45,607 nucleotides of DNA from assembly GCA_009377645.1 (NCBI GenBank), contig WHTQ01000032.1, forward strand, positions 1 through 45,607, given 5' to 3'. A program made the position numbers and the translations under genes. Under the pieces are notes generated by a model. It was not told where the DNA came from. It ran no database searches and saw only the letters and a program-made list of their open reading frames with translations. This document shows, one piece after another, positions 7,498-16,016 of the stretch (its first letter is position 1; each line of letters starts with the position of its first letter). This DNA is from Micromonosporaceae bacterium (GTDB lineage: Bacteria > Actinomycetota > Actinomycetes > Mycobacteriales > Micromonosporaceae).

Positions 7498-8568
7498 GTG
7501 GGCTACGACGCATTTCTGCTGGTGTCGTTCGGGGGGCCGGAGCGCCCGGAGGACGTGCTGCCGTTCCTGCAGAACGTGACCCGTGGCCGCCGGGTGCCGC
7601 CGCAGCGGCTGGCCGAGGTGGCCGAGCACTACCAGCAGTTCGGCGGGGTCTCCCCGATCAACGAGCAGTGCCGGGGGCTGCTGGCCGCGCTGCGGACCGA
7701 GTTCGCGAGCCATGACCTGCCGCTGCGACAGTACTGGGGCAACCGGAACTGGCATCCGATGCTGGCCGACACGCTGGCGGGCATGCGCGACGACGGGGTC
7801 ACCCGGGCGCTGGCGTTCGTGACCAGCCCGTACGGGTCCTACTCGTCCTGCCGGCAGTACCTGGACGACCTCGCCGCCGCCCGGGCGGCGGTCGGGCCGC
7901 GGGCGCCGACCGTGCACAAGCTGCGGCACTACCACGACCATCCTGGCTTCGTCGAACCGCACGCCGACGGGGTGCGGGAGGCGCTGTCCCGGCTGGAGCC
8001 GGCGCCCCGCGAGCGGACCCGGCTGGTGTTCACCGCGCACTCGGTCCCGGCCCAGATGGCCGCCTGGTCCGGCCCGGACGGCGGCCGCTACCAGGCCCAG
8101 CTCGCGGAGACCGCGGCGCTGGTGGCGGCGGCCGCCGCACCCGACCTGGAGTGGGACCTGGTCTGGCAGAGCCGCTCCGGCCCGGAGCACGTGCCGTGGC
8201 TGGAACCGGACATCAACGCCCATCTGACGGCGCTGGCCGCCGACCGGGTGTCGGCGGTGGTGGTGAGCCCGATCGGCTTCGTCTCCGACCACCTGGAGGT
8301 GCTCTGGGACCTGGACACCGAGGCGGCCGGTACCGCCAAGCGGCTCGGGCTGGCGTTCGCCCGGGCCGCCACCCCCGGCGCCGACCCCCGGTTCGTGGCG
8401 ATGGTCCGGGACCTGGTCACCGAGCGGCTGGCGGCGGAGGAGGTGGGTCCGGGCGGCGTGGTGCCGCGCCAGCGGCTCGGCACGGTGCCGGTCTGGGACA
8501 CCTGCGCCAGCCACTGCTGCCCGGCCCGGGCGGTCGGGGCGGCGCCCGGCGCGAGCGGGGGCCGGTAG
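7498..8568 (+). CDS. hemH: Ferrochelatase (coproporphyrin type), likely [2Fe-2S]
   Basis: 356 residues from the GTG at 7498; this start gives the normal beginning G-Y-D-A-F-L-L-V-S-F-G-G-P-E and has a CACCAT hexamer 6 nt upstream. An in-frame ATG at 7462 would add 12 residues without family support. Inserts iron into coproporphyrin in the actinobacterial haem pathway. The catalytic His is in F-T-A-H-S-V-P and the acidic site in P-I-G-F-V-S-D-H-L-E. Cys residues in S-Y-S-S-C-R-Q-Y and the C-terminal C-A-S-H-C-C fit the [2Fe-2S] ligands of actinobacterial enzymes. Confidence 0.9.
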   Translation: MGYDAFLLVSFGGPERPEDVLPFLQNVTRGRRVPPQRLAEVAEHYQQFGGVSPINEQCRGLLAALRTEFASHDLPLRQYWGNRNWHPMLADTLAGMRDDGVTRALAFVTSPYGSYSSCRQYLDDLAAARAAVGPRAPTVHKLRHYHDHPGFVEPHADGVREALSRLEPAPRERTRLVFTAHSVPAQMAAWSGPDGGRYQAQLAETAALVAAAAAPDLEWDLVWQSRSGPEHVPWLEPDINAHLTALAADRVSAVVVSPIGFVSDHLEVLWDLDTEAAGTAKRLGLAFARAATPGADPRFVAMVRDLVTERLAAEEVGPGGVVPRQRLGTVPVWDTCASHCCPARAVGAAPGASGGR

Positions 8569-8599
8569 CGGACACAGCACCACAAGGGGGGCGATTCAG

Positions 8600-9379
8600 G
8601 TGGGCAACCGGAGACCGACCGCGACCTGGCTTACCGACATGGACGGGGTGCTGGTGCACGAGGGCCAGCCGGTTCCCGGGGCCGCCGAGTTCGTGGCCAG
8701 GCTGCACAGCTCCGAGAAGCCGTTCCTGGTGCTGACCAACAACTCCATGTTCACCCCCCGGGACCTGCTGGCGCGGCTCGGCCGGATGGGGTTCTCGGTG
8801 CCGGAGCGGGCGATCTGGACCTCCGCCCTGGCGACCGCCCAGTTCCTGCACGACCAGCGACCGGGCGGCACCGCGTTCGTGCTGGGCGAGGCCGGGCTGA
8901 CCACCGCGCTGCACGAGGTCGGGTACGTGCTGACCGACTACGCGCCGGACTACGTGGTGCTGGGGGAGACCCGCACCTACAGCTTCGAGGCGATCACCCG
9001 AGCGGTCCGGCTGATCCACGACGGGGCGAGGTTCATCTGCACCAACCCGGACGTGACCGGCCCGTCCACCGAGGGCGTGCTGCCGGCGGCCGGCTCGGTC
9101 GCCGCGATGATCTCCAAGGCCACCGGGGTGGATCCGTACTTCGTGGGCAAGCCGAACCCGATGATGATGCGCTCGGCGCTGAACACGATCAAGGCCCACT
9201 CGGAGACCACCACCATGATCGGGGACCGGATGGACACCGACGTGCTCTGCGGGCTGGAGGCCGGGTTGGAGACCGTCCTGGTGCTCAGCGGGATCAGTAC
9301 CCGGGCCGACGTCGACCGGTTCCCCTACCGGCCGAGCCGGATCGTCGACTCCGTCGCCGACCTTGTCGACGAGGTCTAA
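8600..9379 (+). CDS. HAD-IIA family phosphatase (NagD-like)
   Basis: 259 residues. Motif I D-M-D-G-V-L (Asp13, Asp15) provides the nucleophile and acid/base, motif II is L-T-N-N-S, motif III lies in G-K-P-N-P, and motif IV is G-D-R-M-D-T-D. Size and the C2-type cap match the NagD / p-nitrophenyl phosphatase subfamily, which dephosphorylates small sugar or nucleotide phosphates; the substrate cannot be read from sequence. GTG start preceded by AAGGGGGG. It follows hemH by 31 bp and is probably in the same unit. Confidence 0.88.
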   Translation: MGNRRPTATWLTDMDGVLVHEGQPVPGAAEFVARLHSSEKPFLVLTNNSMFTPRDLLARLGRMGFSVPERAIWTSALATAQFLHDQRPGGTAFVLGEAGLTTALHEVGYVLTDYAPDYVVLGETRTYSFEAITRAVRLIHDGARFICTNPDVTGPSTEGVLPAAGSVAAMISKATGVDPYFVGKPNPMMMRSALNTIKAHSETTTMIGDRMDTDVLCGLEAGLETVLVLSGISTRADVDRFPYRPSRIVDSVADLVDEV

Positions 9380-9418
9380 CCTGACCACCGACAGCCGATC
9401 GACCAAGAGGAGCGCGGG

Positions 9419-10067
9419 ATGAGCGAGCACACTGATCAGACCGGCAACCGCAACCCGGCCGGGAACGGGGCGCCGGCAGCGGCACCGGCCGCGACGGCGG
9501 CACCGGTCGCCCCGGCCACCGCGCCGGCGCCCCGGGCGGCCGCTGGGACCGTCAACGCAACTGTCGGCGAGACGGTGGCCGACCGGGCGGAGACGGCGAT
9601 CGAGCGGGCCGGCGAGGCGGTGGAGCACGCCGCCGCGGTCTCCGGCCGGGTCGCCTCCACCGTGGTCGGCCGGCTGCGCAACGACGCCGAGCTGGCCGCC
9701 GACCGCGGCTTCACCCGGATCGAGGACGAGGTGGTTGGCAAAGGTCGCCGGGATCGCCGCCCGGAGCGTGCCGGGCGTTCATGACCTGGGCGGCGACACC
9801 GCGCGGTTCTTCGCCTCGGTGAAGGACCGGGTCGGCCTGGGGGAGGCGGGCAAGGCCAACCAGGGGATCTCGGCCCGGCTCGACGGGCGCACCGCGAAGA
9901 TCAGCGTCACCCTGATGGTGGAGTACGGGGTGCGGGTGTACCCGATCACCGAGCAGGTCCGGGCGGCCGTGATCGAGGCCGTCGAGCGGATGCTCGACCT
10001 GCAGGTCAGCGAGGTGAACGTCGTCGTGGACGACGTGCAGGTGCCGGACCCCGGCACCACCGGCTGA
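9419..10067 (+). pseudogene. Asp23/Gls24-family envelope protein gene, split by a one-base insertion
   Basis: The first frame (9419-9784) starts with a ribosome site (GAGGAG) and an Ala-rich N-terminus and reaches R-I-E-D-E-V-V. Conserved Asp23 proteins continue A-K-V-A-G-I-A-A-R-S-V-P-G-V-H-D-L-G-G. Here that continuation is in the next frame (from 9735 to the stop at 10067), because the stretch GTGGTTGGCA at 9731-9740 holds one base too many. The rest (V-E-Y-G-V, V-x-V-x-V-x-D-V) is intact. Either a real null mutation, a sequencing error, or less likely a programmed +1 shift. If only the second half is made it would need the TTG at 9735, which has no clear ribosome site. Family members are envelope-stress proteins. 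Confidence 0.8.
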
Positions 10068-10079
10068 TCGGCCGCCGGG

Positions 10080-10865
10080 TCAGGCCAGCGGGGCGTTGCA
10101 GGCGGCGACCAGCGCCCGGCGGCAGGCGGTGGTCAGCGGCCGCAGCGCCGCGTCCCGCTGCTGCGCCTCGAACGCGCTGACCGCCCCGCCCGGCGCCACG
10201 TTGCCGGCCAGGATCAGCACCCGATCGAGCCGGCTGGCCCGCGCGTACAGCCGGCGGGCCCGCGGGTTGAACACCGGCGGCAGCTCGCCGCCGTCGTCGT
10301 GGCGGCGCAGCGCGGCCAGCGCGCTGGCCAGCTCCGGGCGCCACTGGGCGACGTCCAGGTGGGTCAGCTGAGCGGTCGCCGCGGCCAGCGCCCCGGACAG
10401 CTCGGCCTCCGCCTCGGCGGCGGTCGCCTCGGCACTGCCCGGGACCGGACCCGGCAGCGGGTAGGACCGCCAGCAGACCGTCCGGAACGTGTCTCCGGAG
10501 CCGGACACGTGCGTGCGCACCTCCGGCACCAGCCCGGTCTGGCCGGCCACCGCCGCCTCTCCGACCACCAGTGCCTGGCCGGTGAACCGGCTCTCCGGAC
10601 CGGGCAGGCCGCGCGGGTCGCCGGGCGCGGGCAACACCAGCCGGATCTCGTCCGGATGCAGCGCCGAGAACCCGGCCAGCGCCTCCCGCAGCGGCACCTC
10701 GTCGGCCAGCGAGCCGGCCGGCGACACGACGTGGTCCTCGGTGGCCTCGATCTCGTCGATGACGTCGTCGTACGGAATGAACCCGGCCCGCCATGCCCGC
10801 ACCCAGGCGACGAACCGGGCCGATCGCCGGGTGCTCTGGCTGGTGGTGCCCGTTGCCGGGGTCAT
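10080..10865 (-). CDS. Conserved hypothetical protein
   Basis: 261 residues, soluble, acidic and Ala-rich, no membrane segment or signal peptide. Recognisable stretches are F-I-P-Y-D-D-V-I-D-E-I-E-A near the N-terminus and a C-terminal R-A-R-R-L-Y-A-R-A-S-R-L-D-R. I do not recognise a family. A TACCCT hexamer on the minus strand (10872-10877) lies 6 nt before the ATG, the leaderless pattern. It converges on the Asp23 gene with a 12-bp gap and diverges from nfeD. Confidence 0.75.
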   Translation of the reverse strand: MTPATGTTSQSTRRSARFVAWVRAWRAGFIPYDDVIDEIEATEDHVVSPAGSLADEVPLREALAGFSALHPDEIRLVLPAPGDPRGLPGPESRFTGQALVVGEAAVAGQTGLVPEVRTHVSGSGDTFRTVCWRSYPLPGPVPGSAEATAAEAEAELSGALAAATAQLTHLDVAQWRPELASALAALRRHDDGGELPPVFNPRARRLYARASRLDRVLILAGNVAPGGAVSAFEAQQRDAALRPLTTACRRALVAACNAPLA

Positions 10866-11059
10866 CAGGCTAGGGTACGTGCTCCGGCGCGGCCGCGTCT
10901 GCGCCGAACCGCCGCAGGTCGCGGTTTGGGCATCGCCCGCCGCCCGGCTCCCCGGCAGACCCGTCCGGACCGGCGACTGTTGCCGGGTTGCTGGCGTTAC
11001 CGGCCGAACATCCGATTAGCCGGGTCGCGCCCGGCTGTCCGGCGTGACACGATCGAGGG

Positions 11060-11536
11060 GTGGTAGCGGCGTTGTTGTGGATCGCGCTGGCGGTCGCGCT
11101 GGCGATCGCCGAGGCATTCACCGCCACCCTCGTGCTGATCATGTTCGCGGCCGGCGCGGTGGCGGCGGCGATCGCGGCCGGGCTGGGCGCCGGGGTGGTC
11201 GTGCAGGGCGTGACCTTCGCGGTGGTGTCGGGCCTGTCGGTGGTGGCAATGCGGCCTATCATCAAGAAGCACATGCTGCCCGCGATCGCCGGTGCCGACG
11301 AGACGATCGGGATCAAGGCGCTGGAGGGCGCGCCCGGGGTCGCGCTCGAGGAGATCACGCAGGACAGCGGGCTGGTGCGGGTGGAGGGTGAGTTGTGGAC
11401 CGCCCGGGTCTTCGACGCGACCCAGGTGATCGACGCGGGGGAACGGATCCGGGTGATCGAGGTGCGGGGCACCACCGCGCTGGTGTGGCGCGACGAGTTC
11501 GGAGACGTGATGGAAGACCAGGAGGCGAGTGACTGA
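11060..11536 (+). CDS. NfeD-family membrane protein
   Basis: 158 residues: hydrophobic segments at about 3-20, 25-47 and 48-65, then an OB-fold C-terminal domain (G-L-V-R-V-E-G-E-L-W-T-A-R and I-R-V-I-E-V-R-G-T-T-A-L-V). This is the short NfeD type that pairs with stomatin/SPFH proteins, and the next gene is exactly that, overlapping by one base (TGATG). The pair is thought to organise membrane microdomains. The GTG at 11060 has a CACGAT hexamer 6 nt upstream. Confidence 0.88.
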   Translation: MVAALLWIALAVALAIAEAFTATLVLIMFAAGAVAAAIAAGLGAGVVVQGVTFAVVSGLSVVAMRPIIKKHMLPAIAGADETIGIKALEGAPGVALEEITQDSGLVRVEGELWTARVFDATQVIDAGERIRVIEVRGTTALVWRDEFGDVMEDQEASD

Positions 11537-12633
11537 TGGAGATCGTTGTCGCGTTGGTGGTGCTGGCGCTGGTTCTGGCGGCCGTGACCACCCTCGGCAA
11601 GATGGTCCGGATCGTGCCGCAGCAGCGGATGGACGTGGTCGAGCGGTTCGGCCGCTACCGGCGCACCCTCGGTCCCGGCCTGAACGTGATCGCCCCCTAC
11701 GTCGACCGGGTCCGCACCAAGGTGGACATGCGCGAGCAGGTGGTCAGCTTCCCGCCGCAGCCGGTCATCACCTCCGACAACCTGGTGGTCTCGATCGACA
11801 CCGTGCTCTACTTCCGGGTGATCAACCCGAAGGACGCCACCTACGAGATCGCCAGCTTCATCTACGGCATCGAGCAGCTCACCGTGACCACGCTGCGCAA
11901 CGTGATCGGGTCGATGGACCTGGAGCAGACCCTGACCAGCCGGGAGACGATCAACCGCCATCTGCAGGCGGCGCTGGACGAGACCACCGGCAAGTGGGGC
12001 GTGAAGGTGACCCGGGTGGAGATCAAGGCGATCGAGCCGCCGCCGAGCATCCGGGACGCGATGGAGAAGCAGATGCGCGCCGAGCGGGACCGGCGGGCCA
12101 CGATCCTCAACGCCGAGGGGGTCAAGCAGTCCGCGATCCTCACCGCCGAGGGGGAGAAGCAGGCCGCGGTGCTGCGCGCCGACGGTGACCGGCAGGCCCG
12201 GATCCTGCAGGCCGAGGGCCAGGCCAAGGCGGTGCGGACGGTGTTCGGGGCGATCCACACCGCGAACCCGGACTCCAAGGTGCTGGCCTACCAATACCTG
12301 CAGGCGTTGCCGCAGATCGCCAACGGCACGGCCAACAAGGTCTGGGTGGTGCCGGTCGAGATGACCAGGGCGCTGGAGGGGCTCGGCGGCGTACTGGGCA
12401 ACCTCGGGCAGCTGGCCGGGGGTGGTCCGAAGCAGAGTGCCGAGGAGGAGTCGGCCCTGGCCGAGGAGGCGCTGGCGGCGGCGGCGGAGGCGGCCCGGGT
12501 GGCCGAGGCGGTGGCCGAGGATGTGCGGCAGGCCGAGGCGACCGCCGGGGGCGGGCCGCGGCAGCTGCCCAGCTCCGGCGGCATGCCGGCCTCGTCCGGG
12601 CTGGACGCCCAGCGGGAGCCGGAGCGCGGCTGA
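11536..12633 (+). CDS. SPFH/Band 7 (stomatin, QmcA-like) membrane protein
   Basis: 365 residues. One N-terminal membrane anchor (about 2-22) is followed by the SPFH domain (I-V-P-Q-Q-R-M-D-V-V-E-R-F-G-R-Y and Y-F-R-V-I-N-P near 33-100) and a long alpha-helical, Glu/Ala-rich coiled coil (about 175-340) that should drive oligomerisation. A Gly/Ser/Pro-rich tail ends the protein. Translationally coupled to nfeD. Length agrees with actinobacterial QmcA-type proteins. Confidence 0.92.
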   Translation: MEIVVALVVLALVLAAVTTLGKMVRIVPQQRMDVVERFGRYRRTLGPGLNVIAPYVDRVRTKVDMREQVVSFPPQPVITSDNLVVSIDTVLYFRVINPKDATYEIASFIYGIEQLTVTTLRNVIGSMDLEQTLTSRETINRHLQAALDETTGKWGVKVTRVEIKAIEPPPSIRDAMEKQMRAERDRRATILNAEGVKQSAILTAEGEKQAAVLRADGDRQARILQAEGQAKAVRTVFGAIHTANPDSKVLAYQYLQALPQIANGTANKVWVVPVEMTRALEGLGGVLGNLGQLAGGGPKQSAEEESALAEEALAAAAEAARVAEAVAEDVRQAEATAGGGPRQLPSSGGMPASSGLDAQREPERG

Positions 12634-12671
12634 CGGTCGGCCCACCCGAGCCGGGAAGGGACCCGGAGTCC

Positions 12672-13463
12672 GTGGAGCTGGTGACCGACCCGGAGGACGA
12701 GCGGATCGCCGACTACCGGGCATTGACCGATGTCGCGCTGCGCACCCAGTGGGAGCCGCCGCACGGGCTGTTCATCGCCGAGGGTGAGCTGGTGCTGCGG
12801 CGCGCCCTGAAGGCCGGGTACACCCCCCGCTCGTACCTGCTGGATGTGGCCCGGGTGCCGGCGCTGGCGGACCTGCCCGGCGCTCCGGTCTACGCCGCCG
12901 AAGCGCAGGTGCTCCGGCAGACCACCGGCTTCCACGTGCACCGAGGCGTGCTCGGCTCGTTCCACCGGCGGGCGCTGCCGGCCGCCGCTGACGTGCTGGC
13001 GGCCGCCCGGCAGGTGCTGGTCTGCGAGGACGTGAACAACCACACCAACCTCGGCGCCATCTTCCGCAGCGCGGCCGGGCTCGGGATGGACGGGGTGCTG
13101 CTGTCACCCTCCTGCGCCGACCCGCTCTACCGCCGCAGCGTGCGGGTGAGCATGGGGGAGGTCTTCGCGGTGCCCTACGCCACCCTGGCGCCGTGGCCGG
13201 ACGCGCTGGCGGCGGTACGCGCGGCCGGGTTCACGGTGCTGGCGCTGACCCCGGCCGCCGGTGCGGTGCCGATCCACCGGCTCGACCCGGCCGCCCGAAC
13301 CCGGCCCGCGCTGCTGCTCGGCGCGGAGGGCCCGGGCCTGTCCGGGCCGGCCCTGGCCGCCGCCGACCTGCAGGTGACCATCCCGATGCGGTCCGGGGTC
13401 GACTCCCTCAACGTCGCCGCCGCGGCCGCGGTCGCCTGCTGGGAGCTGGCCCGCGACCGCTGA
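12672..13463 (+). CDS. TrmH/SpoU-family RNA 2'-O-methyltransferase
   Basis: 263 residues. All three SpoU motifs are present: N-L-G-A-I-F-R-S-A (about 119-127), L-L-L-G-A-E-G-P-G-L-S (about 216-226) and I-P-M-R-S-G-V-D-S-L-N-V-A-A-A-A (about 237-252). These form the trefoil-knot SAM site. The N-terminal 90 residues are an L30e-like RNA-binding region. It methylates a ribose in rRNA or tRNA; the exact target is not visible. GTG start after GGGAAGGG, 38 bp behind the SPFH gene. Confidence 0.9.
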   Translation: MELVTDPEDERIADYRALTDVALRTQWEPPHGLFIAEGELVLRRALKAGYTPRSYLLDVARVPALADLPGAPVYAAEAQVLRQTTGFHVHRGVLGSFHRRALPAAADVLAAARQVLVCEDVNNHTNLGAIFRSAAGLGMDGVLLSPSCADPLYRRSVRVSMGEVFAVPYATLAPWPDALAAVRAAGFTVLALTPAAGAVPIHRLDPAARTRPALLLGAEGPGLSGPALAAADLQVTIPMRSGVDSLNVAAAAAVACWELARDR

Positions 13464-13608
13464 CCGGACGACCCCGCCCCCGCCAGAGATGCAACCTCCC
13501 GGGCGACGACGGTACGGTGGTCGCCGGCACCGCGATTACGCAGGACGGCACGCAATCGGGGCAGCTGGTGTGGCGCTGCTAGCGCACGGCACGGTCAGAC
13601 CGGCCGGG

Positions 13609-13614
13609 CAGAAT
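13609..13614 (+). promoter_or_regulatory. -10 element, leaderless promoter for the polymerase-like gene
   Basis: CAGAAT with a 7-nt spacer to the GTG at 13622 and no ribosome site between. Confidence 0.5.
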
Positions 13615-13621
13615 CGGGTGC

Positions 13622-15301
13622 GTGCTGGTTGCGGTGGCCCCGGACGGGACGGGCGGCGGGTGGCTGCGCCCGGCCGGCGATAGTGGGGCGGCTGGGCCGG
13701 CGCGGCGAGTCGGCGACCTGGCGGTGGCGGTCCGGCGGTGGGAGGCGCGAGACCAGCCGCGCTGGCTGTGGGCGGCCACCGCCGCGGTCTACCCGGCGCT
13801 GCTGGCCGCCGGCGTCCGGGTCGCGCGCTGCCATGACCTGGAGCTGACCGAGGCGCTGTTGCTCGGACACGCCGGCCGATGGGGGCAGCCGCGGTCGGTG
13901 GCGGCGGTGCTGGCCCGCCGGGCCGGGGCGCCGGTGCCGCCCGACCCGCCCGCACCGGCGGTCCAGCCGCCCGGCGGTGCCCAGCAGACCCTGTTCGAGG
14001 CCACCCCGGCGGTCACCACCGACCCGACCCCCGACCTGCTGGCCGGCTTCGCCGACCAGCAGGGCCGGATCGCCGGCACCGCCGATCCGGGCCGGTTCCG
14101 GCTGCTGGTCGCCGCCGAGTCGGCCGGTGCGCTGGCCGCCGCCGAGCTGGGTCACACCGGCCTGCCGTGGCGGGTGGACGTGCACGACGCGGTGCTGACC
14201 GAGCTGCTCGGCGCCCGTTCGCCGGTGGGTGGGCTGCCGCGCCGGCTGGCCGAGCTGTCGGCGGCGATCGCGGAGGCGCTGGCCGCCCCCGGGCTGCACC
14301 CGGACTCGCCGGCTGAGCTGCGCCGCGCGTTCGCCCGCGCCGGGCACGATCTGCCGGACACCCGGGCCTGGTCGCTGCGCCGGATCGATCACCCGGCCGT
14401 GCCGCTGGTGCTGGAGTTCAAGGAGCGGTACCGGCTCTTTACCGCGCACGGCTGGGCGTGGCGGGACGCCTGGGTCCACGCCGGGCGGTTCAAGCCGGAG
14501 TATGTGCCCGGCGGCGTGGTGTCCGGCCGGTGGGCCACCCGCGGCGGCGGCGCGCTGCAGATCCCCAAGGCGGTGCGGCGGGCGGTGGTGGCCGACCCGG
14601 GCTGGCGGCTGGTGGTCGCCGACGCCGGTCAGCTGGAGCCGCGGATCCTCGCCGCGGTCTCCGGCGACCCGCGGCTGGCCACCGCTGCCGCCGGCGGTGA
14701 CCTGTATGCGACGCTGGCGGCCGAGTCGTTCGACGGCGACCGGGCCCGGGCCAAGCTGGCGCTGCTGGGCGCGATGTACGGCCAGACCGGCGGGTCCGCG
14801 CTGCCGGCGATCGGCGTGCTGCGCCAGCAGTACCCGACCGGCTGGCAGTTCCTCGAGCAGGCCGCCCGCACCGGCGAAGCCGGCGGGCTGGTCCGCTCCT
14901 GGCTCGGCCGGACCTGCCCGCCGCCGGCCGCGCTGGCCGGCAGTCCGCCAGAGCTCGGCGAGGTGGGCGACGGTGACCCGGACGGAGGCGCCGCCGGACC
15001 GGATGCCCGGGCCCGCGCCCGGGGCCGGTTCACCCGCAACTTCGTCATCCAGGCCACCGCCGCCGAATGGGCGGCGACGATGTTGGCCTGCCTCCGGACC
15101 GGGCTCGCCGGCCTGGCCGCCCAGCTGGTGTTCTTCCAGCACGACGAGGTGCTCGTCCACTGCCCGGAGCAGGAGGTCGAGACGGTGACCGGAGCGGTGC
15201 ACGCGGCCGCGGCGCAGGCCGGCCGGCTGCTGTTCGGCCAGACCCCGGTGCGGTTCCCGCTCGACTCGGCCGCGGTGAGTTGCTATGCCGACGCCGACTG
15301 A
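13622..15301 (+). CDS. Bifunctional 3'-5' exonuclease/DNA polymerase (Pol I superfamily)
   Basis: 559 residues. The C-terminal half keeps family A polymerase motifs: motif A as V-V-A-D-A-G-Q-L-E-P-R (about 332-342, in place of the usual D-Y-S-Q-I-E-L-R), motif B K-L-A-L-L-G-A-M-Y-G-Q-T-G, and motif C F-F-Q-H-D-E-V-L-V-H. The N-terminal half matches the degenerate 3'-5' exonuclease region of actinobacterial proteins given this name. There is no 5'-nuclease domain, so it is not the housekeeping PolA; a role in repair or alternative synthesis is an inference. Leaderless start. Confidence 0.85.
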   Translation: MLVAVAPDGTGGGWLRPAGDSGAAGPARRVGDLAVAVRRWEARDQPRWLWAATAAVYPALLAAGVRVARCHDLELTEALLLGHAGRWGQPRSVAAVLARRAGAPVPPDPPAPAVQPPGGAQQTLFEATPAVTTDPTPDLLAGFADQQGRIAGTADPGRFRLLVAAESAGALAAAELGHTGLPWRVDVHDAVLTELLGARSPVGGLPRRLAELSAAIAEALAAPGLHPDSPAELRRAFARAGHDLPDTRAWSLRRIDHPAVPLVLEFKERYRLFTAHGWAWRDAWVHAGRFKPEYVPGGVVSGRWATRGGGALQIPKAVRRAVVADPGWRLVVADAGQLEPRILAAVSGDPRLATAAAGGDLYATLAAESFDGDRARAKLALLGAMYGQTGGSALPAIGVLRQQYPTGWQFLEQAARTGEAGGLVRSWLGRTCPPPAALAGSPPELGEVGDGDPDGGAAGPDARARARGRFTRNFVIQATAAEWAATMLACLRTGLAGLAAQLVFFQHDEVLVHCPEQEVETVTGAVHAAAAQAGRLLFGQTPVRFPLDSAAVSCYADAD

Positions 15302-15306
15302 GACGA

Positions 15307-15312
15307 TAGGCT
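15307..15312 (+). promoter_or_regulatory. -10 element for the nucleotidyltransferase gene
   Basis: TAGGCT, identical to the fabG hexamer. Here the gene starts about 48 bases later and has its own GGAGG (15349-15353), so this transcript would carry a short leader. Confidence 0.4.
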
Positions 15313-15359
15313 GCCGAAGGTTTCGGGCGACGCCTGCACAACCGGGCTGGAGGTTCCCC

Positions 15360-16010
15360 GTGACCGTCGCGTCGGAGCGGTCAAGCGAAGCCAGCGACGT
15401 CGGCTCGGTCGGTAGTGGTCGGCCCGCCGGGCTGGTGTTGGCTGCCGGTGGCGGGCGGCGGCTGGGTGGCCCGAAGGCTCTGCTGCGCCGCGGCGGCACG
15501 CTGCTGGTCGAGCACGCGGCGCAGACTGTACGCGCGGCCGGCTGCGACCCGGTCGTGGTGGTGCTGGGCGCGGCCGCAGAACAGGTCCGCGCCGCCGCCG
15601 ACCTGCCCGGCTGCACGGTGGTGGTGAACCATGCGTGGGCCACGGGAGTGGGTTCGTCGCTGCGGGCCGGGCTGACGGCGGCCGAGCAGACCGGCGCCGA
15701 GGCGGTGCTGGTGGTGCCGGTGGACATGCCCGGGATCACCGTCGAGGCGGTGAGCCGGGTGGCGGCGCTGCCACATCGTGACGCGCTGGTCTGCGGCACC
15801 TTCGCCGGGCGGCGCAGCTATCCGATGCTGCTCGGCCGCGCCCACTGGGCGGGCATCGCGACGCTGGCCGCCGCCGACGTCGGCGCCCGCCCGTACCTGC
15901 TGGCCCGGGCGGCGCAGGTGACCGACATCGCCTGCGACCAGGTGGCTACGCCGGACGATGTGGACACTCCGGATGCCGCGGCCCGCTGGGGGATCGAGCC
16001 GGCCGGGTAG
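15360..16010 (+). CDS. MocA/MobA-like nucleotidyltransferase
   Basis: 216 residues from the GTG at 15360, chosen because GGAGG lies 6 nt upstream and the family's first strand follows; the frame is open further upstream. G-L-V-L-A-A-G-G-G-R-R-L-G-G-P-K is the nucleotide-binding loop of MobA-like NTP transferases, and V-P-V-D-M-P-G is the metal-binding strand. Such proteins transfer CMP or GMP to molybdopterin (MocA, MobA). A molybdenum hydroxylase operon lies about 16 kb downstream, which supports a MocA-like role but does not prove it. Confidence 0.8.
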   Translation: MTVASERSSEASDVGSVGSGRPAGLVLAAGGGRRLGGPKALLRRGGTLLVEHAAQTVRAAGCDPVVVVLGAAAEQVRAAADLPGCTVVVNHAWATGVGSSLRAGLTAAEQTGAEAVLVVPVDMPGITVEAVSRVAALPHRDALVCGTFAGRRSYPMLLGRAHWAGIATLAAADVGARPYLLARAAQVTDIACDQVATPDDVDTPDAAARWGIEPAG

Positions 16011-16016
16011 CGCTGG

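Noticed and set aside
13464-13621. tRNA or small RNA gene between the methyltransferase and polymerase-like genes
   Set aside because: No cloverleaf or conserved T-loop sequence could be folded; only imperfect GC-rich pairing. No tRNA or rRNA was seen elsewhere in the window.
13595-15799. 734-codon minus-strand frame
   Set aside because: Antisense to the polymerase-like and nucleotidyltransferase genes, with no recognisable motif.
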